Shown: positions 16,468 through 26,224 of the stretch, in pieces
How positions within the stretch are numbered: position 1 is the stretch's first letter
Layout of the letters: each line of letters opens with the position of its first letter
DNA from: Solimonas sp041659605
Lineage (GTDB): Bacteria > Pseudomonadota > Gammaproteobacteria > Nevskiales > Nevskiaceae
Length of the DNA: 64,000 bases
Reading direction: 5' to 3'
Assembly: GCA_041659605.1 (NCBI GenBank)
Contig: JBAZXW010000014.1
Coordinates: forward strand, 1 to 64,000
The notes under the pieces: model-generated
Databases searched by the model: none
What the model was told of the DNA's origin: nothing
Seen by the model: only the letters and a program-made list of their open reading frames with translations
Made by a program: the position numbers and the translations under genes

Positions 16468-18096
16468 TCAGGCTTGCGCGAGCCCCAGCACGCCGCGCCG
16501 CCCGCCGGCGGCAATTGAACGGACGCCCAATTCTTCCAGAAGCGCCTTTGCGGTCTGCTCGCCGCTCTCGCAACCGCCTTCCATGAAGCCCTGGTTGTCG
16601 ACCGAGCAGTGCTCGCCCGCAAAGCGCAGCCGACCCACCGGCTCGGCGATGGCGCCGCCCAGCGCGGTCCAGTCGCCGGGCCGCAGACACAGGTAGCTGC
16701 CCTGCACCCAGGGGTTCGTCGGCCAGTGGAAGCGCGCCTGGGTCATGCCGGCGCGCTGCGCCGCGAGGCCGGGGAAAAGCTTGTCGAGCCCGGCGACGGC
16801 CAATGCGGCCTGCTCGGCCGCGGTGCCCTGGCCGATCTCCACACCGTGCCGGCCGCCGACGAAATTGGTGAGGATGCCGGCCGCACCGGCCTGCGCGCGG
16901 CTGGCCTCCCAGCTGGTCTGGAACGGCAGATCGGCGAAGCTGCTGCCATCCGAATTCGCCGCGCCGCGCCAGGTGCGCTGCGCGAATCCGATCATCAGCT
17001 TGGCGTTGGTGCCGTAGGCCAGTTCCGCAATGGCCCTGCGCTTGATCGCCGGCAGCTCCAGGTCGAGCTTGAGTTGGCGCAGCAGGGTGACGGGCAGCGC
17101 CAGGATCACGTGGCTGGCCTTGACCTCGTCACTGGCCGAATCGCGCCGCAGGCTCAGGCGATAGCCTCCGTCCGCAGACTGCGTCAGCGATTCGAGCACA
17201 GCGCCGGTTTCGATCAGACCGTCCATGCGTTGGCCGAGTCCGGAGATCACCAAGTCGTTGCCGCCGCGCACATGGAAGCGCTCGTCGCTCTCCCCGAAGA
17301 TCCTGAACGGGTCCGGCGCGGAATCGATGAAGGTCAGGAGGTTGAGCGCCGATTGCTGGTCCGGCTCGAGGCCCATCTCGGTGGTGTAGGCCACGGCCAG
17401 CAGCTTGCGAATCCATCCGGACACGCCGTTGCGGTCGAACCACTGATCGATGCTCAGGCGATCCAGCGCTTCGGCGTTCTGCGGTTCGCGGTAACTGATA
17501 TCGCCGTCGCCTAGGGTGGCGAGATCGCGCTCGATGGCGGCGGCGATCGGCGTGAATGCCTCGACGACCTCGCGATCCGAGCGCCGCTTGCCGTCGAAGT
17601 ACCAGACCGCGCGCGCGAGCTGCGGCTCGTCCGTCTCGAAATCGTCGAGCACCAGACCCAGCTCGGCGGCGAGCGCGCGCATATGCTGGTGCCCTGTGTC
17701 GATCAGCTCGGCGCCCAGTTCCGCGACCTGGCCGTCGGCGAAGTGGTTGCGGATGCTGAGCATGCGTCCGCCGATCCGGTTCTGCGCCTCGAATACGCGC
17801 ACACGCACGCCGGCCTGGTGGAGCCGGTAAGCCGCCGTCAGGCCGGCGATGCCGGCGCCGACCACCGCGACTTCGGCGTCTCCCGGACCGCCGCGTCGCG
17901 GCATGATCGGTGCGCAAGCGGCAGCCGCGCCGGCGGCAGCGAGCGCGGAGCTGCGCAGGAACGCGCGGCGCCCGCGATCCACCGATCTCGCCTGCCAGCG
18001 TTGCAAGACCTCGTCGGCCGGCAACCCGGTGCGCGACGCGACATGCGCCAGACGCATTGCGCGCTGCAGCTTCTGGAACAGCGGACTGTTGGCCAT
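16468..18096 (-). CDS. Tat-exported flavin monoamine oxidase family protein
   Basis: An FAD enzyme of the amine oxidase family that would oxidise a primary or secondary amine to an imine, releasing H2O2. An N-terminal leader of about 65 residues contains RGRRAFLRSS followed by an Ala-rich hydrophobic run and Cys, a Tat-like signal that may be lipidated. The FAD-binding Rossmann motif VVGAGIAGLTAAYRL follows, then ARG-like IGGRM. The C-terminus has the second FAD contact (RLRFAGEHCS). The preceding 45 residues are unusual, placing the RR motif deep in the leader. A separate short stretch, 16320-16467, has no gene. Confidence 0.85.
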   Translation of the reverse strand: MANSPLFQKLQRAMRLAHVASRTGLPADEVLQRWQARSVDRGRRAFLRSSALAAAGAAAACAPIMPRRGGPGDAEVAVVGAGIAGLTAAYRLHQAGVRVRVFEAQNRIGGRMLSIRNHFADGQVAELGAELIDTGHQHMRALAAELGLVLDDFETDEPQLARAVWYFDGKRRSDREVVEAFTPIAAAIERDLATLGDGDISYREPQNAEALDRLSIDQWFDRNGVSGWIRKLLAVAYTTEMGLEPDQQSALNLLTFIDSAPDPFRIFGESDERFHVRGGNDLVISGLGQRMDGLIETGAVLESLTQSADGGYRLSLRRDSASDEVKASHVILALPVTLLRQLKLDLELPAIKRRAIAELAYGTNAKLMIGFAQRTWRGAANSDGSSFADLPFQTSWEASRAQAGAAGILTNFVGGRHGVEIGQGTAAEQAALAVAGLDKLFPGLAAQRAGMTQARFHWPTNPWVQGSYLCLRPGDWTALGGAIAEPVGRLRFAGEHCSVDNQGFMEGGCESGEQTAKALLEELGVRSIAAGGRRGVLGLAQA

Positions 18097-18218
18097 CGCG
18101 GTTTCCCCCAGCTTGCCGACCGCCGCAATCTACCCGGAAATAAAGCGCGCGACACGCTGCACGTTGCTCACTCAGAGAAGTAGATCACACAGCGGATCAC
18201 CGGCACCGCCACGCCTCG

Positions 18219-18605
18219 TCACTGTCCCGCGGGCGGCTCCCAGAGTTCGACCTTGTTGCCCTCCGGATCGATGACCCAGCCGAACTTGCCGAACTCGGAC
18301 TCGTCGATCTTGTCGAGCACATTGCAGCCCTCCTTGCGCAGCTCGCGCAGGAGCGCGTGGACGTCCGCGACACGGTAATTGACCATGAACGAGGATTTGC
18401 TCGGGGCAAAGGAGTCGCCACTGGCCTCCGCGACGCTCCAGATCGTCGTTCCGCCCGTGGGAACACCCTCCGTATCGGCCCAGCGAAACGCCGCGCCGCC
18501 CCACGCCTGCACGTCGATCCCGAGATGCTTCTGGTACCAGGCGCGCAACGCAACCGGATCCCTGGCCTTGAAGAAGATCCCGCCGATACCGGTGACTCTT
18601 TTCAT
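18219..18605 (-). CDS. VOC (glyoxalase/bleomycin-resistance) family protein
   Basis: A 128-residue metalloenzyme-type fold with two beta-alpha-beta-beta-beta modules. It starts VTGIGGIFFKARDP and ends with the usual IDPEGNKVELWEP, where the Glu is a metal ligand in active members. ATG 18605 has a strong GGAGGG site. The substrate cannot be named. It lies 52 bp downstream of the MBL hydrolase, probably in the same transcript. Confidence 0.85.
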   Translation of the reverse strand: MKRVTGIGGIFFKARDPVALRAWYQKHLGIDVQAWGGAAFRWADTEGVPTGGTTIWSVAEASGDSFAPSKSSFMVNYRVADVHALLRELRKEGCNVLDKIDESEFGKFGWVIDPEGNKVELWEPPAGQ

Positions 18606-18657
18606 CTGACCCTCCGCCAAGCCTGCGATCGCGGGCGATAGATTGAGTGGAGAAACG

Positions 18658-19728
18658 CTAACCGGTCTCGTCCGCCGCGCCTTGAATGATCGGCTCGCCG
18701 CGCGCTTCGAGCCACGCGGAGCGGGTGATCGGATCGGCCCACCAGGCCTTGAACAGCCGCTTGCGCAGCGCGTCGTCGCCGCAGATGCGCTGTTCGTAGA
18801 CCGACAGGTCCATCGCTGCGCGCGTCGCCTCCAGGTCCAGACCCTTCTTGACCGCAGCCGCTGCCTGTTCGCGCACCGACGCCAGCATTTCCTGCAGCTG
18901 CGCGATGTAGTCGCGATCGCGCAGCGGCTCGCCATGACCCGGCACCAGGATCTCGAAGTCGAAGCCGGCGAGACGGTTGAGCGTGACGCCCCACTCGCGC
19001 GGAAACGAGCCGAAGCCGTAGGGGATCGGATGCACGACCAGATCGCCGCTGGCGAGGATGCGCTCCTGCGGCAGCCAGACGATGGCGTCGCCCTCGGTAT
19101 TGCCACGGCCGAGCCAGCGGATCTGGATCTCGCGCGCGCCGCGGTGCAGCGTGACGCCGTCGCTGAAGGTCAGATCGGGCGGCGTCACCCGAACCTTGCG
19201 GTTCTCATTCTGCGTGAGCCTGACATCCGCGAGCAGCTGCCTGCGCGGCGCAGTCAGCTCGCCCTTGGCATCCAGCGCCTCGAGATCGCGGATGAACGCG
19301 CTGAACTGCTCGTCCTGGCGCGCGATATAGGCCATCGGCGCGCCGGTGATGTCGCGGTAGGTGTTCTCGTGCGCGACGATGCGCACGTTCGGGTATTCGC
19401 GCCGGTACACCTGGTTGCCCAGCACGTGATCGCCGTGCCAGTGGGTGTTGATCAGCACGGACACCGGCTTGTCGGTGACGCTGCGGATCAGGCGGATGGC
19501 GTTCTCCGCCGATGCCGGCACCCCGCCCGGGTCGACGACGACGACATCCGTCTCGTTGACGATGATCACCGCATTGGGCTCGACCGGCTGGCGCAGCACG
19601 TCCGGGCGTTGCAGCAGGTAGATGCCCTGCTTGAGCGGCACCAGCTGCAGATCGAACGGCGTATCGGCCAGCGCACGTAGCGGCAACGCCGCGACAATGG
19701 CGAGCATCCAGATCCGTGGCCAACGCAT
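18658..19728 (-). CDS. Exported MBL-fold metallo-hydrolase
   Basis: A 356-residue metallo-beta-lactamase-fold protein with an N-terminal signal peptide (about 1-21, cleaved near ALAD). The zinc motif HWHGDH is at 96-101, further ligands are the His in IVAHENTY, the Asp in LASGDLVVH and the His in VPGHGEP. The arrangement matches quinoprotein relay/SoxH-like periplasmic MBL proteins rather than class B beta-lactamases, but the substrate is unknown. A C-terminal helical tail of about 80 residues is present. Confidence 0.85.
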   Translation of the reverse strand: MRWPRIWMLAIVAALPLRALADTPFDLQLVPLKQGIYLLQRPDVLRQPVEPNAVIIVNETDVVVVDPGGVPASAENAIRLIRSVTDKPVSVLINTHWHGDHVLGNQVYRREYPNVRIVAHENTYRDITGAPMAYIARQDEQFSAFIRDLEALDAKGELTAPRRQLLADVRLTQNENRKVRVTPPDLTFSDGVTLHRGAREIQIRWLGRGNTEGDAIVWLPQERILASGDLVVHPIPYGFGSFPREWGVTLNRLAGFDFEILVPGHGEPLRDRDYIAQLQEMLASVREQAAAAVKKGLDLEATRAAMDLSVYEQRICGDDALRKRLFKAWWADPITRSAWLEARGEPIIQGAADETG

Positions 19729-19808
19729 CCTCAGTCCCCCCGGTACCGTGGTGGCCGAAGTCTGCCACACGCATGAGCGGGCAGCGTCAATCACCGCCGC
19801 GATACCGG

Positions 19809-20306
19809 TCATTCCGCTTTGGCCGGCGCTTGCCTGAGCATCCGCATGTGCCAGGCTTCCTTCCAGCCCTCGGGGGTCTGGAACTCGGCCAGCACCAGGT
19901 AGGCGTCGTCGCCATCGCGGCGCCAGGAGCTGCGGTAGATCTCCTCGACGTCCTTCTTGCGATAGTGCTCTTCGGGAAACAGCAGTGCGCCATCTTCGCG
20001 TGCGGTGACCGAGCCATGGCTGACGCCGCCGTCGGTGTTGAAGTACAGGTAGTGCACGGCCTTGGCGTCGGCGTCCCAGAAATAAATGGTTTCGCCGCCG
20101 TAGGAGCCGCCGCTGACGACGTGGCGGTCGCGCAGGAATTTGCCGCCGTAAACCCATTCGAAGCAGTGCTCGTCGGCGCGCTTGCCGTCGGGGAAGCTGC
20201 CTTTCCAGCAATGCCCGGCGAGGAAGGCCTGGGGCTGGAAGTGCGGCGCCGGTTCGGCGGACGCGGCAAAGGGGAGCAACAGCAGGAAAGCCAGGAACCT
20301 ATACAT
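19809..20306 (-). CDS. Exported hypothetical protein, 165 residues
   Basis: A clear signal peptide (MYRFLAFLLLLPFAASA) precedes a compact beta-rich protein with two Cys (GHCWKG, EHCFEW) that could form a disulfide. The pattern of strands with conserved Trp resembles small lipocalin-like DUF proteins, but I cannot assign the family. It follows the DUF1761 gene by eight bases and is likely cotranscribed with it and tetR. Confidence 0.7.
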   Translation of the reverse strand: MYRFLAFLLLLPFAASAEPAPHFQPQAFLAGHCWKGSFPDGKRADEHCFEWVYGGKFLRDRHVVSGGSYGGETIYFWDADAKAVHYLYFNTDGGVSHGSVTAREDGALLFPEEHYRKKDVEEIYRSSWRRDGDDAYLVLAEFQTPEGWKEAWHMRMLRQAPAKAE

Positions 20307-20314
20307 GGGTCACC

Positions 20315-20713
20315 TCAGTGCCAGAGTCCGAGCAACAGTCCGATCACCGTGAACTGGAGCGTGTGGTAGCCGCCGTCGATCAGGAACAACTTGAGACTGC
20401 GGCGTGCGAACAGGTAGTTGATGCCGAAGCTGGCCGCGACCCAGCACAGCCCGGCGGAGAAGCCGGCACCGAGCGCAAACGGCAACGCCGGCTTGGGGCC
20501 GAGAAACATTGCGAACACGAATGCCGCGATCAGCGACAGCAGCAGCGACAAGCCGAAGATCCGCGCCATGTTGCCGCCCGCGAGCGTCTCGTCGCTGAGT
20601 CCGTTCTCGCGTTGCCAGACCTTGCCGAACAACGGCGGCGCATACCAGATCGCACCTGCCACCCAGCTCGCCACCGCCGCCGCCACAACCGCCCACAGAT
20701 TGATGCCTTCCAT
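20315..20713 (-). CDS. DUF1761 membrane protein
   Basis: A 132-residue inner-membrane protein with four hydrophobic helices. The N-terminus (INLWAVVAAAVASWVAGAIWYAP, then FGKVW) is diagnostic of DUF1761, a family of unknown function. ATG 20713 overlaps the TGA of tetR by one base (TGATG) and has GGGGAG just upstream, so translation is coupled to the regulator. It may be the regulator's target or effector-handling partner. Confidence 0.88.
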   Translation of the reverse strand: MEGINLWAVVAAAVASWVAGAIWYAPPLFGKVWQRENGLSDETLAGGNMARIFGLSLLLSLIAAFVFAMFLGPKPALPFALGAGFSAGLCWVAASFGINYLFARRSLKLFLIDGGYHTLQFTVIGLLLGLWH

Positions 20714-21348
20714 CACTTGCTCCCCCTCTTCTTGCGTACCGCCGGTTGTGCCTGCTGCTGCAGGCGCCTGAAGTGATCGCGCAGCTGCGCGACCGCGTCG
20801 TCAAAAGGTTTTGGATCGCGGTAGGTGCGCGCCAGCATCACGCCGCCTTCCATCGTCGTCAGCACGAAGCGCGCGAGCGCGGCGCGGTCGGTGTTGCGCG
20901 GCAGGCGCGGGCCGGCCGCACGCAGGCACTGCTCGATGGCCTCGGTCCAGGCGCTGAAGTTGGCAGCCAGCAGTTCACGCACCGGTGGATCGGGTTCGTG
21001 CAGTTCCAGCGCCAGGCTGCCGATCGGGCAGCCGTAGGTGCAGTCGGTCTGCAGGATGTGCTCGCGATACTTCGCCAGCAGCGCGAACACGCGCTCGATC
21101 GGATCGTCGATGCCCTGCCACACCGGGTTCAGCAGCATCTCCCAGATGCCGCGGTGATACAGGTCCAGCACCGCCAGCAGGACGTCCTGCTTGCCTGGAA
21201 AGAAGTGATACAGGCTGCCGGCGTTGACGTCGGCGCGCTTGAGCAGGTCGGCGACGCTGGCCGAGAGAAAGCCTTTCTCCCAGAACAGCTCCATCGCGGC
21301 CAGCACGATGCGCATGCGGGTGTCGGGTGGGGCGGCTTGAATGATCAT
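20713..21348 (-). CDS. TetR/AcrR-family repressor
   Basis: A 211-residue repressor. Residues 10-60 form the HTH (FWEKGFLSASVADLLKRADVNAGSLYHFFPGKQDVL), the rest an all-helical ligand domain with a Cys pair (DCTYGCPIG) typical of the TetR_C_16/YxaF-like subgroup. It heads a unit with DUF1761 and an exported protein. Its start codon lies inside an 18-bp perfect palindrome, so autorepression is very likely. Confidence 0.92.
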   Translation of the reverse strand: MIIQAAPPDTRMRIVLAAMELFWEKGFLSASVADLLKRADVNAGSLYHFFPGKQDVLLAVLDLYHRGIWEMLLNPVWQGIDDPIERVFALLAKYREHILQTDCTYGCPIGSLALELHEPDPPVRELLAANFSAWTEAIEQCLRAAGPRLPRNTDRAALARFVLTTMEGGVMLARTYRDPKPFDDAVAQLRDHFRRLQQQAQPAVRKKRGSK

Positions 21349-21396
21349 TCAAGCCCATCCTCGCGCGACTTGAATGATCAGTCAACTGACTGATCA
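21336..21396. promoter_or_regulatory. TetR operator cluster overlapping the tetR start codon
   Basis: CTTGAATGATCATTCAAG at 21336-21353 is a perfect 18-bp palindrome that includes the start codon at 21346-21348. The half-site CTTGAATGATCA recurs at 21369-21380. It merges with a second inverted repeat, TGATCAGT / ACTGATCA at 21375-21396. Two sites of shared half-site sequence argue for a real operator bound by the adjacent TetR protein. Confidence 0.75.
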
Positions 21397-21424
21397 GCGC
21401 GCCGGCGAAAGCGCGCCTGCAGGG

Positions 21425-21721
21425 CTATTTCAGTTCCAGCACCACCGGCCCGGACACCGGATCGGTGACGCCGAGGCCGCCGCCGAGATCTTCGAGCGTG
21501 TCGCGGAAGCTATCCAGCGTCGCGATCATGTGCGGCCGCGCGTTGGCGAGCGTGTCCATGCTGTCCCATTCGGCGATGACGCAGTAGGTGCGTTCGCCGG
21601 TCTGAATGAGATTGACGTGCCGCAGGCCCGGCCAGTTGCGCGCCGACTTGCGATGCGCGGCCAGAAATTCCTCGTCGCGTCCCGGCTTCACTCGAAAGCG
21701 CACGGTGTTGAACGCAGTCAT
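21425..21721 (-). CDS. Antibiotic-biosynthesis-monooxygenase (ABM) domain protein
   Basis: A 98-residue ferredoxin-fold protein of the ABM/quinol-monooxygenase superfamily. It starts FNTVRFRVKPGRDEEFLAAH and contains the conserved YCVIAEWDS strand. These dimeric proteins bind small aromatic or quinone-like ligands without cofactors, or act in haem degradation; the role here is unknown. GGAGAAG precedes the ATG at 21721. It is oriented away from the tetR operator, sharing only the downstream side. Confidence 0.8.
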   Translation of the reverse strand: MTAFNTVRFRVKPGRDEEFLAAHRKSARNWPGLRHVNLIQTGERTYCVIAEWDSMDTLANARPHMIATLDSFRDTLEDLGGGLGVTDPVSGPVVLELK

Positions 21722-21843
21722 GGCACTTCTCCGGCAGGGAGAGGCGACGATCATGCGCCGCGCGAAAGGCTCCGGCAAGGACACGGGACGAGCGCTCTGG
21801 CAGTACCGGCAATCGTGGCCGAGGCCACCATCGCCGGCAGTGT

Positions 21844-22053
21844 TCAGAACCGCCGGCTGCGGTCCATTTCGTCGATGGCGGCAATCAGCTTGAATGCGAG
21901 TGTGCGGGCGGCGCGTTCGGAGAGCTGGAACGGACGCCCGTACATCGTGACGACGATCTCCTCGCCGTTGGTCGCGACGTCGGGATCGCATCCATCGAGC
22001 ATCGCGCCCCGAACCACGTCCATTGCATCGACACCGTCTGCGTCAGCAGCCAT
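21844..22053 (-). CDS. Small hypothetical protein, 69 residues
   Basis: Not recognised. The ATG at 22053 is preceded by AGGAGAGGG at ideal spacing, supporting a real gene. The product is acidic in its first 30 residues and then forms a strand-helix unit (IVVTMYGRPFQLSERAART, LAFKLIAAIDEMD). It has no membrane segment. It could be a small regulatory or accessory subunit. Confidence 0.6.
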   Translation of the reverse strand: MAADADGVDAMDVVRGAMLDGCDPDVATNGEEIVVTMYGRPFQLSERAARTLAFKLIAAIDEMDRSRRF

Positions 22054-22192
22054 GGCCACCCTCTCCTTGTCCTGCGAGGATGATGGCTCGCGGGTCGTCC
22101 CCTGCCTATTAGCCGGATGGCTAATATCCGGACCGCGAAACGCTTGCTAACGACAGCGCCTCAATGGCGCCTTGGTGACCGAACGCGCCGCT

Positions 22193-22903
22193 TCATTCCC
22201 GCTTCAGGAACGCGCGCGACCAGTCCTCGATGTCCTCGCGCACCGCGATCTCCATCGCCGCGCGCGTGTGCTGCGTCAGGCGCGCCTTGGTGTCGGCAAA
22301 GGCGCCGGCGTGCAGAGCCGCGACAGCCTTGGCGCTGCTCCGCCCCGCCTCGCCGATCGAAGCCGCAGCCGCCAACTCGGTCAGGAACCCCGCCTGCAGC
22401 GCCTGCTGCGGGGTATGCGGCGCGGCGGTGCCGACGGCGTGATGCAGATGCTGCGGCGCCAGCCGGTGACGGCAGATCTCGATCGCGAAGTGCGGCACGG
22501 TCAGGCCAATCTGCACTTCGTTGACCTGGATGCGTGCGCCCTCGTCGACGCCAATGCGCACGTCGGCACCCAGCATCAGGAACACACCCATCGCAATCGC
22601 GTGCCCGGCGCAGACGGCGACGATGGGCCTGGGAAAGGCCAGCATCTTCTGCGTCAGCAGCGCGCCGGCTTCGAGCATGCGGAACAATTCGGCGCGGTCA
22701 CTCTTGAACACGGCGAGGTCGAAGCCGCCGGAGAACAGGCGCCCGCCGCTGGTCAGCAGCACGACCGCCTTGTCCGCCTGCGCACGGTCGAACGCGGCGC
22801 TCAGTTCCTGCAGCATGCGCACGCTCATCACGTTGGCCTTGCCGTCGTTCATCGTCAGCGTGGCAACGCCGCCGGACAGTTCGTAGTTGAGAATCGGATC
22901 CAT
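22193..22903 (-). CDS. Enoyl-CoA hydratase/isomerase family protein
   Basis: A 236-residue crotonase-fold protein. It has the oxyanion-hole segments RLFSGGFDLAVF (58-66) and CAGHAIAMGVFLMLGADVR (98-115). The two catalytic Glu residues of classical hydratases (in the GxxGGGxE region) are not in the usual setting: MGVFLMLGAD lacks the first. Hydratase chemistry is therefore doubtful, and an isomerase or hydrolase role in acyl-CoA metabolism is possible. ATG 22903 was chosen over an upstream extension without domain homology. Confidence 0.85.
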   Translation of the reverse strand: MDPILNYELSGGVATLTMNDGKANVMSVRMLQELSAAFDRAQADKAVVLLTSGGRLFSGGFDLAVFKSDRAELFRMLEAGALLTQKMLAFPRPIVAVCAGHAIAMGVFLMLGADVRIGVDEGARIQVNEVQIGLTVPHFAIEICRHRLAPQHLHHAVGTAAPHTPQQALQAGFLTELAAAASIGEAGRSSAKAVAALHAGAFADTKARLTQHTRAAMEIAVREDIEDWSRAFLKRE

Positions 22904-22992
22904 GAATTCACTCTGGTGATGGCAATAGCACGGTCCCGGCACGCCCGCGCAAGCCTGCCGTGCAATGAAGCATTGAAGAGGCCCGCTCGACG

Positions 22993-24423
<1,431 letters not shown>

Positions 24424-24444
24424 GGCGGTCTCCGTCGATGGACG

Positions 24445-26088
24445 TCAGAGCTGCGCGCTCTGTTCGCGAATTTCGTGATTCAGCACGCGGTCGTTGTCGC
24501 TGTAGTCGATCGCCAGGTCGATCAGGTGCACGCCGGGTTCGGCCTGGCAGCGCTTCAGAAGACCGACGAACTCGTCCGCGCCGGCCGGACGATGGCCCTT
24601 GGCGCCGTAGGCCTCGGCGTACTTGACGAAATCCGGGTTGCCGTAATCCAGCCCGAAGTTCTGGAAGCCCATGTTCGACTGCTTCCACTTGATCATGCCG
24701 TAGGCGTTGTCGTTGAGAATCAGCACGATCAGGTCGAGCTTGAGGCGCACCGCCGTCTCCAGCTCCTGCGAGTTCATCATGAAGCCGCCGTCGCCGCAGA
24801 CCGCCATCACCTTGCGCCCCGGAAAACACAGCTTGGCGGCGATGGCCGACGGCAGACCGGCGCCCATCGTCGCCAGTGCGTTGTCGAGCAGCACGGTGTT
24901 CGGGCAGCGCGCGCGGTAGTTGCGCGCAAACCAGATCTTGTAGACGCCGTTGTCGAGACAGATGATGCCGTCGTCCGGCATCGCCTTGCGCACGTCGGTG
25001 ACCATGCGCTGCGGATAGATCGGGAAACGCGGATCGTCATTGTCCTGCAGGATGTGCGCGTCGAGATGCTCCTTCACGTTCAGGAAGAAGCCGAGGTCCC
25101 AAGGCTTGTGCGCGGCCGGGATCGCATCCTTGAGCCGCCACACGCTGTTGGCGATATCGCCGATCACCTCAGTCTGCGGGAAGTACACCGGGTCGACTTC
25201 GGCGGTGCTGAAGTTGATGTGAATCACCTGCTTCTGCGCGCTGCGCATGAAGAACGGCGGCTTCTCGACGACATCGTGGCCGACGTTGATGATCAGGTCG
25301 GCATGGTCGATCGCACGGTGCAGGAAATCGTGGTCCGACAGCGCAGCGCAGCCCATGTACAAGGGGTGCTCCTCGTCGATCACGCCTTTGCCCATCTGCG
25401 TCGTGAAAAACGGAATGCCGTGGCTGTCGACGAACTCGCGCAGCATCTTGGCGGTGGTCTTGCGGTTGGCGGCGGCGCCGATCATCAGCAACGGACGGCG
25501 CGCCTTGGCGATGGTCGCGGCCGCCATCGCGATCGCCTTGTCCTCGGCGATCGGGCGGCGCACGTAACTGGACTTGAACGGCTTGGCGCTGGACAGCTCG
25601 GCCGCGATGTCCTCCGGCAGCTCGATGTGTGCCGCACCCGGTCGCTCTTCCTCGGCGCGGCGGAAGGCTTCGCGGATGCGCGCCGGGATGTTGTCGGCGG
25701 ACACGATCTGCCAGGTGCCCTTGGTCAGCGGCCGCATCATCGCGATGACGTTGACGATCTGGAAATGCCCCTGCTTGCTAGCACGCACCGGCTTCTGCCC
25801 GGTCAGCATCACCATCGGCATCGCCCCCAGCTGCGCGTAGGCCGCCGCGGTGACGAAATTGGTCGCGCCGGGCCCGAGCGTCGCGAGGCACACGCCGGCT
25901 TTGCCGGTGAGGCGACCGACCGTCGTCGCCATGAAGCCCGCGGCCTGCTCGTGGCGGGTGAGGATCAGCTGGATCTTCGAGTTGCGCAGAGATTCCAGCA
26001 GATCGAGGTTTTCCTCGCCGGGAATGCCGAAGATGAACTTCACCCCCTCGGCTTCGAGACTGCGGACGAACAGATCGGACGCCTTCAT
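24445..26088 (-). CDS. Acetolactate-synthase large-subunit-like ThDP enzyme
   Basis: A 547-residue thiamine-diphosphate enzyme of the AHAS/POX family. The cofactor-activating Glu lies in TRHEQAAGFMA (about residue 47), the ThDP motif is GDGGFMMNSQE...NDNAYG. A FAD-type central domain is present, but no regulatory subunit gene is adjacent. In many Proteobacteria such orphan 'acetolactate synthase' paralogues pair with an ALDH, as here, and are unlikely to serve branched-chain amino-acid synthesis. The true 2-oxo acid substrate is unknown. Confidence 0.88.
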   Translation of the reverse strand: MKASDLFVRSLEAEGVKFIFGIPGEENLDLLESLRNSKIQLILTRHEQAAGFMATTVGRLTGKAGVCLATLGPGATNFVTAAAYAQLGAMPMVMLTGQKPVRASKQGHFQIVNVIAMMRPLTKGTWQIVSADNIPARIREAFRRAEEERPGAAHIELPEDIAAELSSAKPFKSSYVRRPIAEDKAIAMAAATIAKARRPLLMIGAAANRKTTAKMLREFVDSHGIPFFTTQMGKGVIDEEHPLYMGCAALSDHDFLHRAIDHADLIINVGHDVVEKPPFFMRSAQKQVIHINFSTAEVDPVYFPQTEVIGDIANSVWRLKDAIPAAHKPWDLGFFLNVKEHLDAHILQDNDDPRFPIYPQRMVTDVRKAMPDDGIICLDNGVYKIWFARNYRARCPNTVLLDNALATMGAGLPSAIAAKLCFPGRKVMAVCGDGGFMMNSQELETAVRLKLDLIVLILNDNAYGMIKWKQSNMGFQNFGLDYGNPDFVKYAEAYGAKGHRPAGADEFVGLLKRCQAEPGVHLIDLAIDYSDNDRVLNHEIREQSAQL

Positions 26089-26148
26089 CGGACCACTCCC
26101 TGTCGATCGGCCGTCAGAATGGACGCCGCTGCCGCAAGGTGCAAGCTT

Positions 26149-26207
26149 CGTAGCCCGGATGAAATCCGGGGTGCCGCGGCGCGTTCCCGGACTTCGTCCG
26201 GGCTACG
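26149..26207. repeat. REP-like element with CGTAGCCCGGA termini
   Basis: An 11-bp perfect inverted repeat (CGTAGCCCGGA at 26149-26159, its complement at 26197-26207) encloses two smaller GGAT/ATCC hairpins. The GTAGCCCGGATGAA-type word is a common extragenic palindrome in gammaproteobacteria. It lies between the ALS-like gene and the exporter gene and may act as a transcription or decay boundary. Confidence 0.7.
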
Positions 26208-26224
26208 ACAATGTCGCGCTCGCC

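Noticed and set aside
24445..26088. Calling the ThDP enzyme a genuine branched-chain acetolactate synthase (ilvB)
   Set aside because: No regulatory subunit or ilv neighbours, and it pairs with an aldehyde dehydrogenase, so only 'ALS-like' is supported.
26101..26224. Possible CRISPR or tandem array in the GTAGCCCGG region
   Set aside because: Only one pair of inverted repeats exists and there are no regularly spaced direct repeats; it is a REP-like palindrome.
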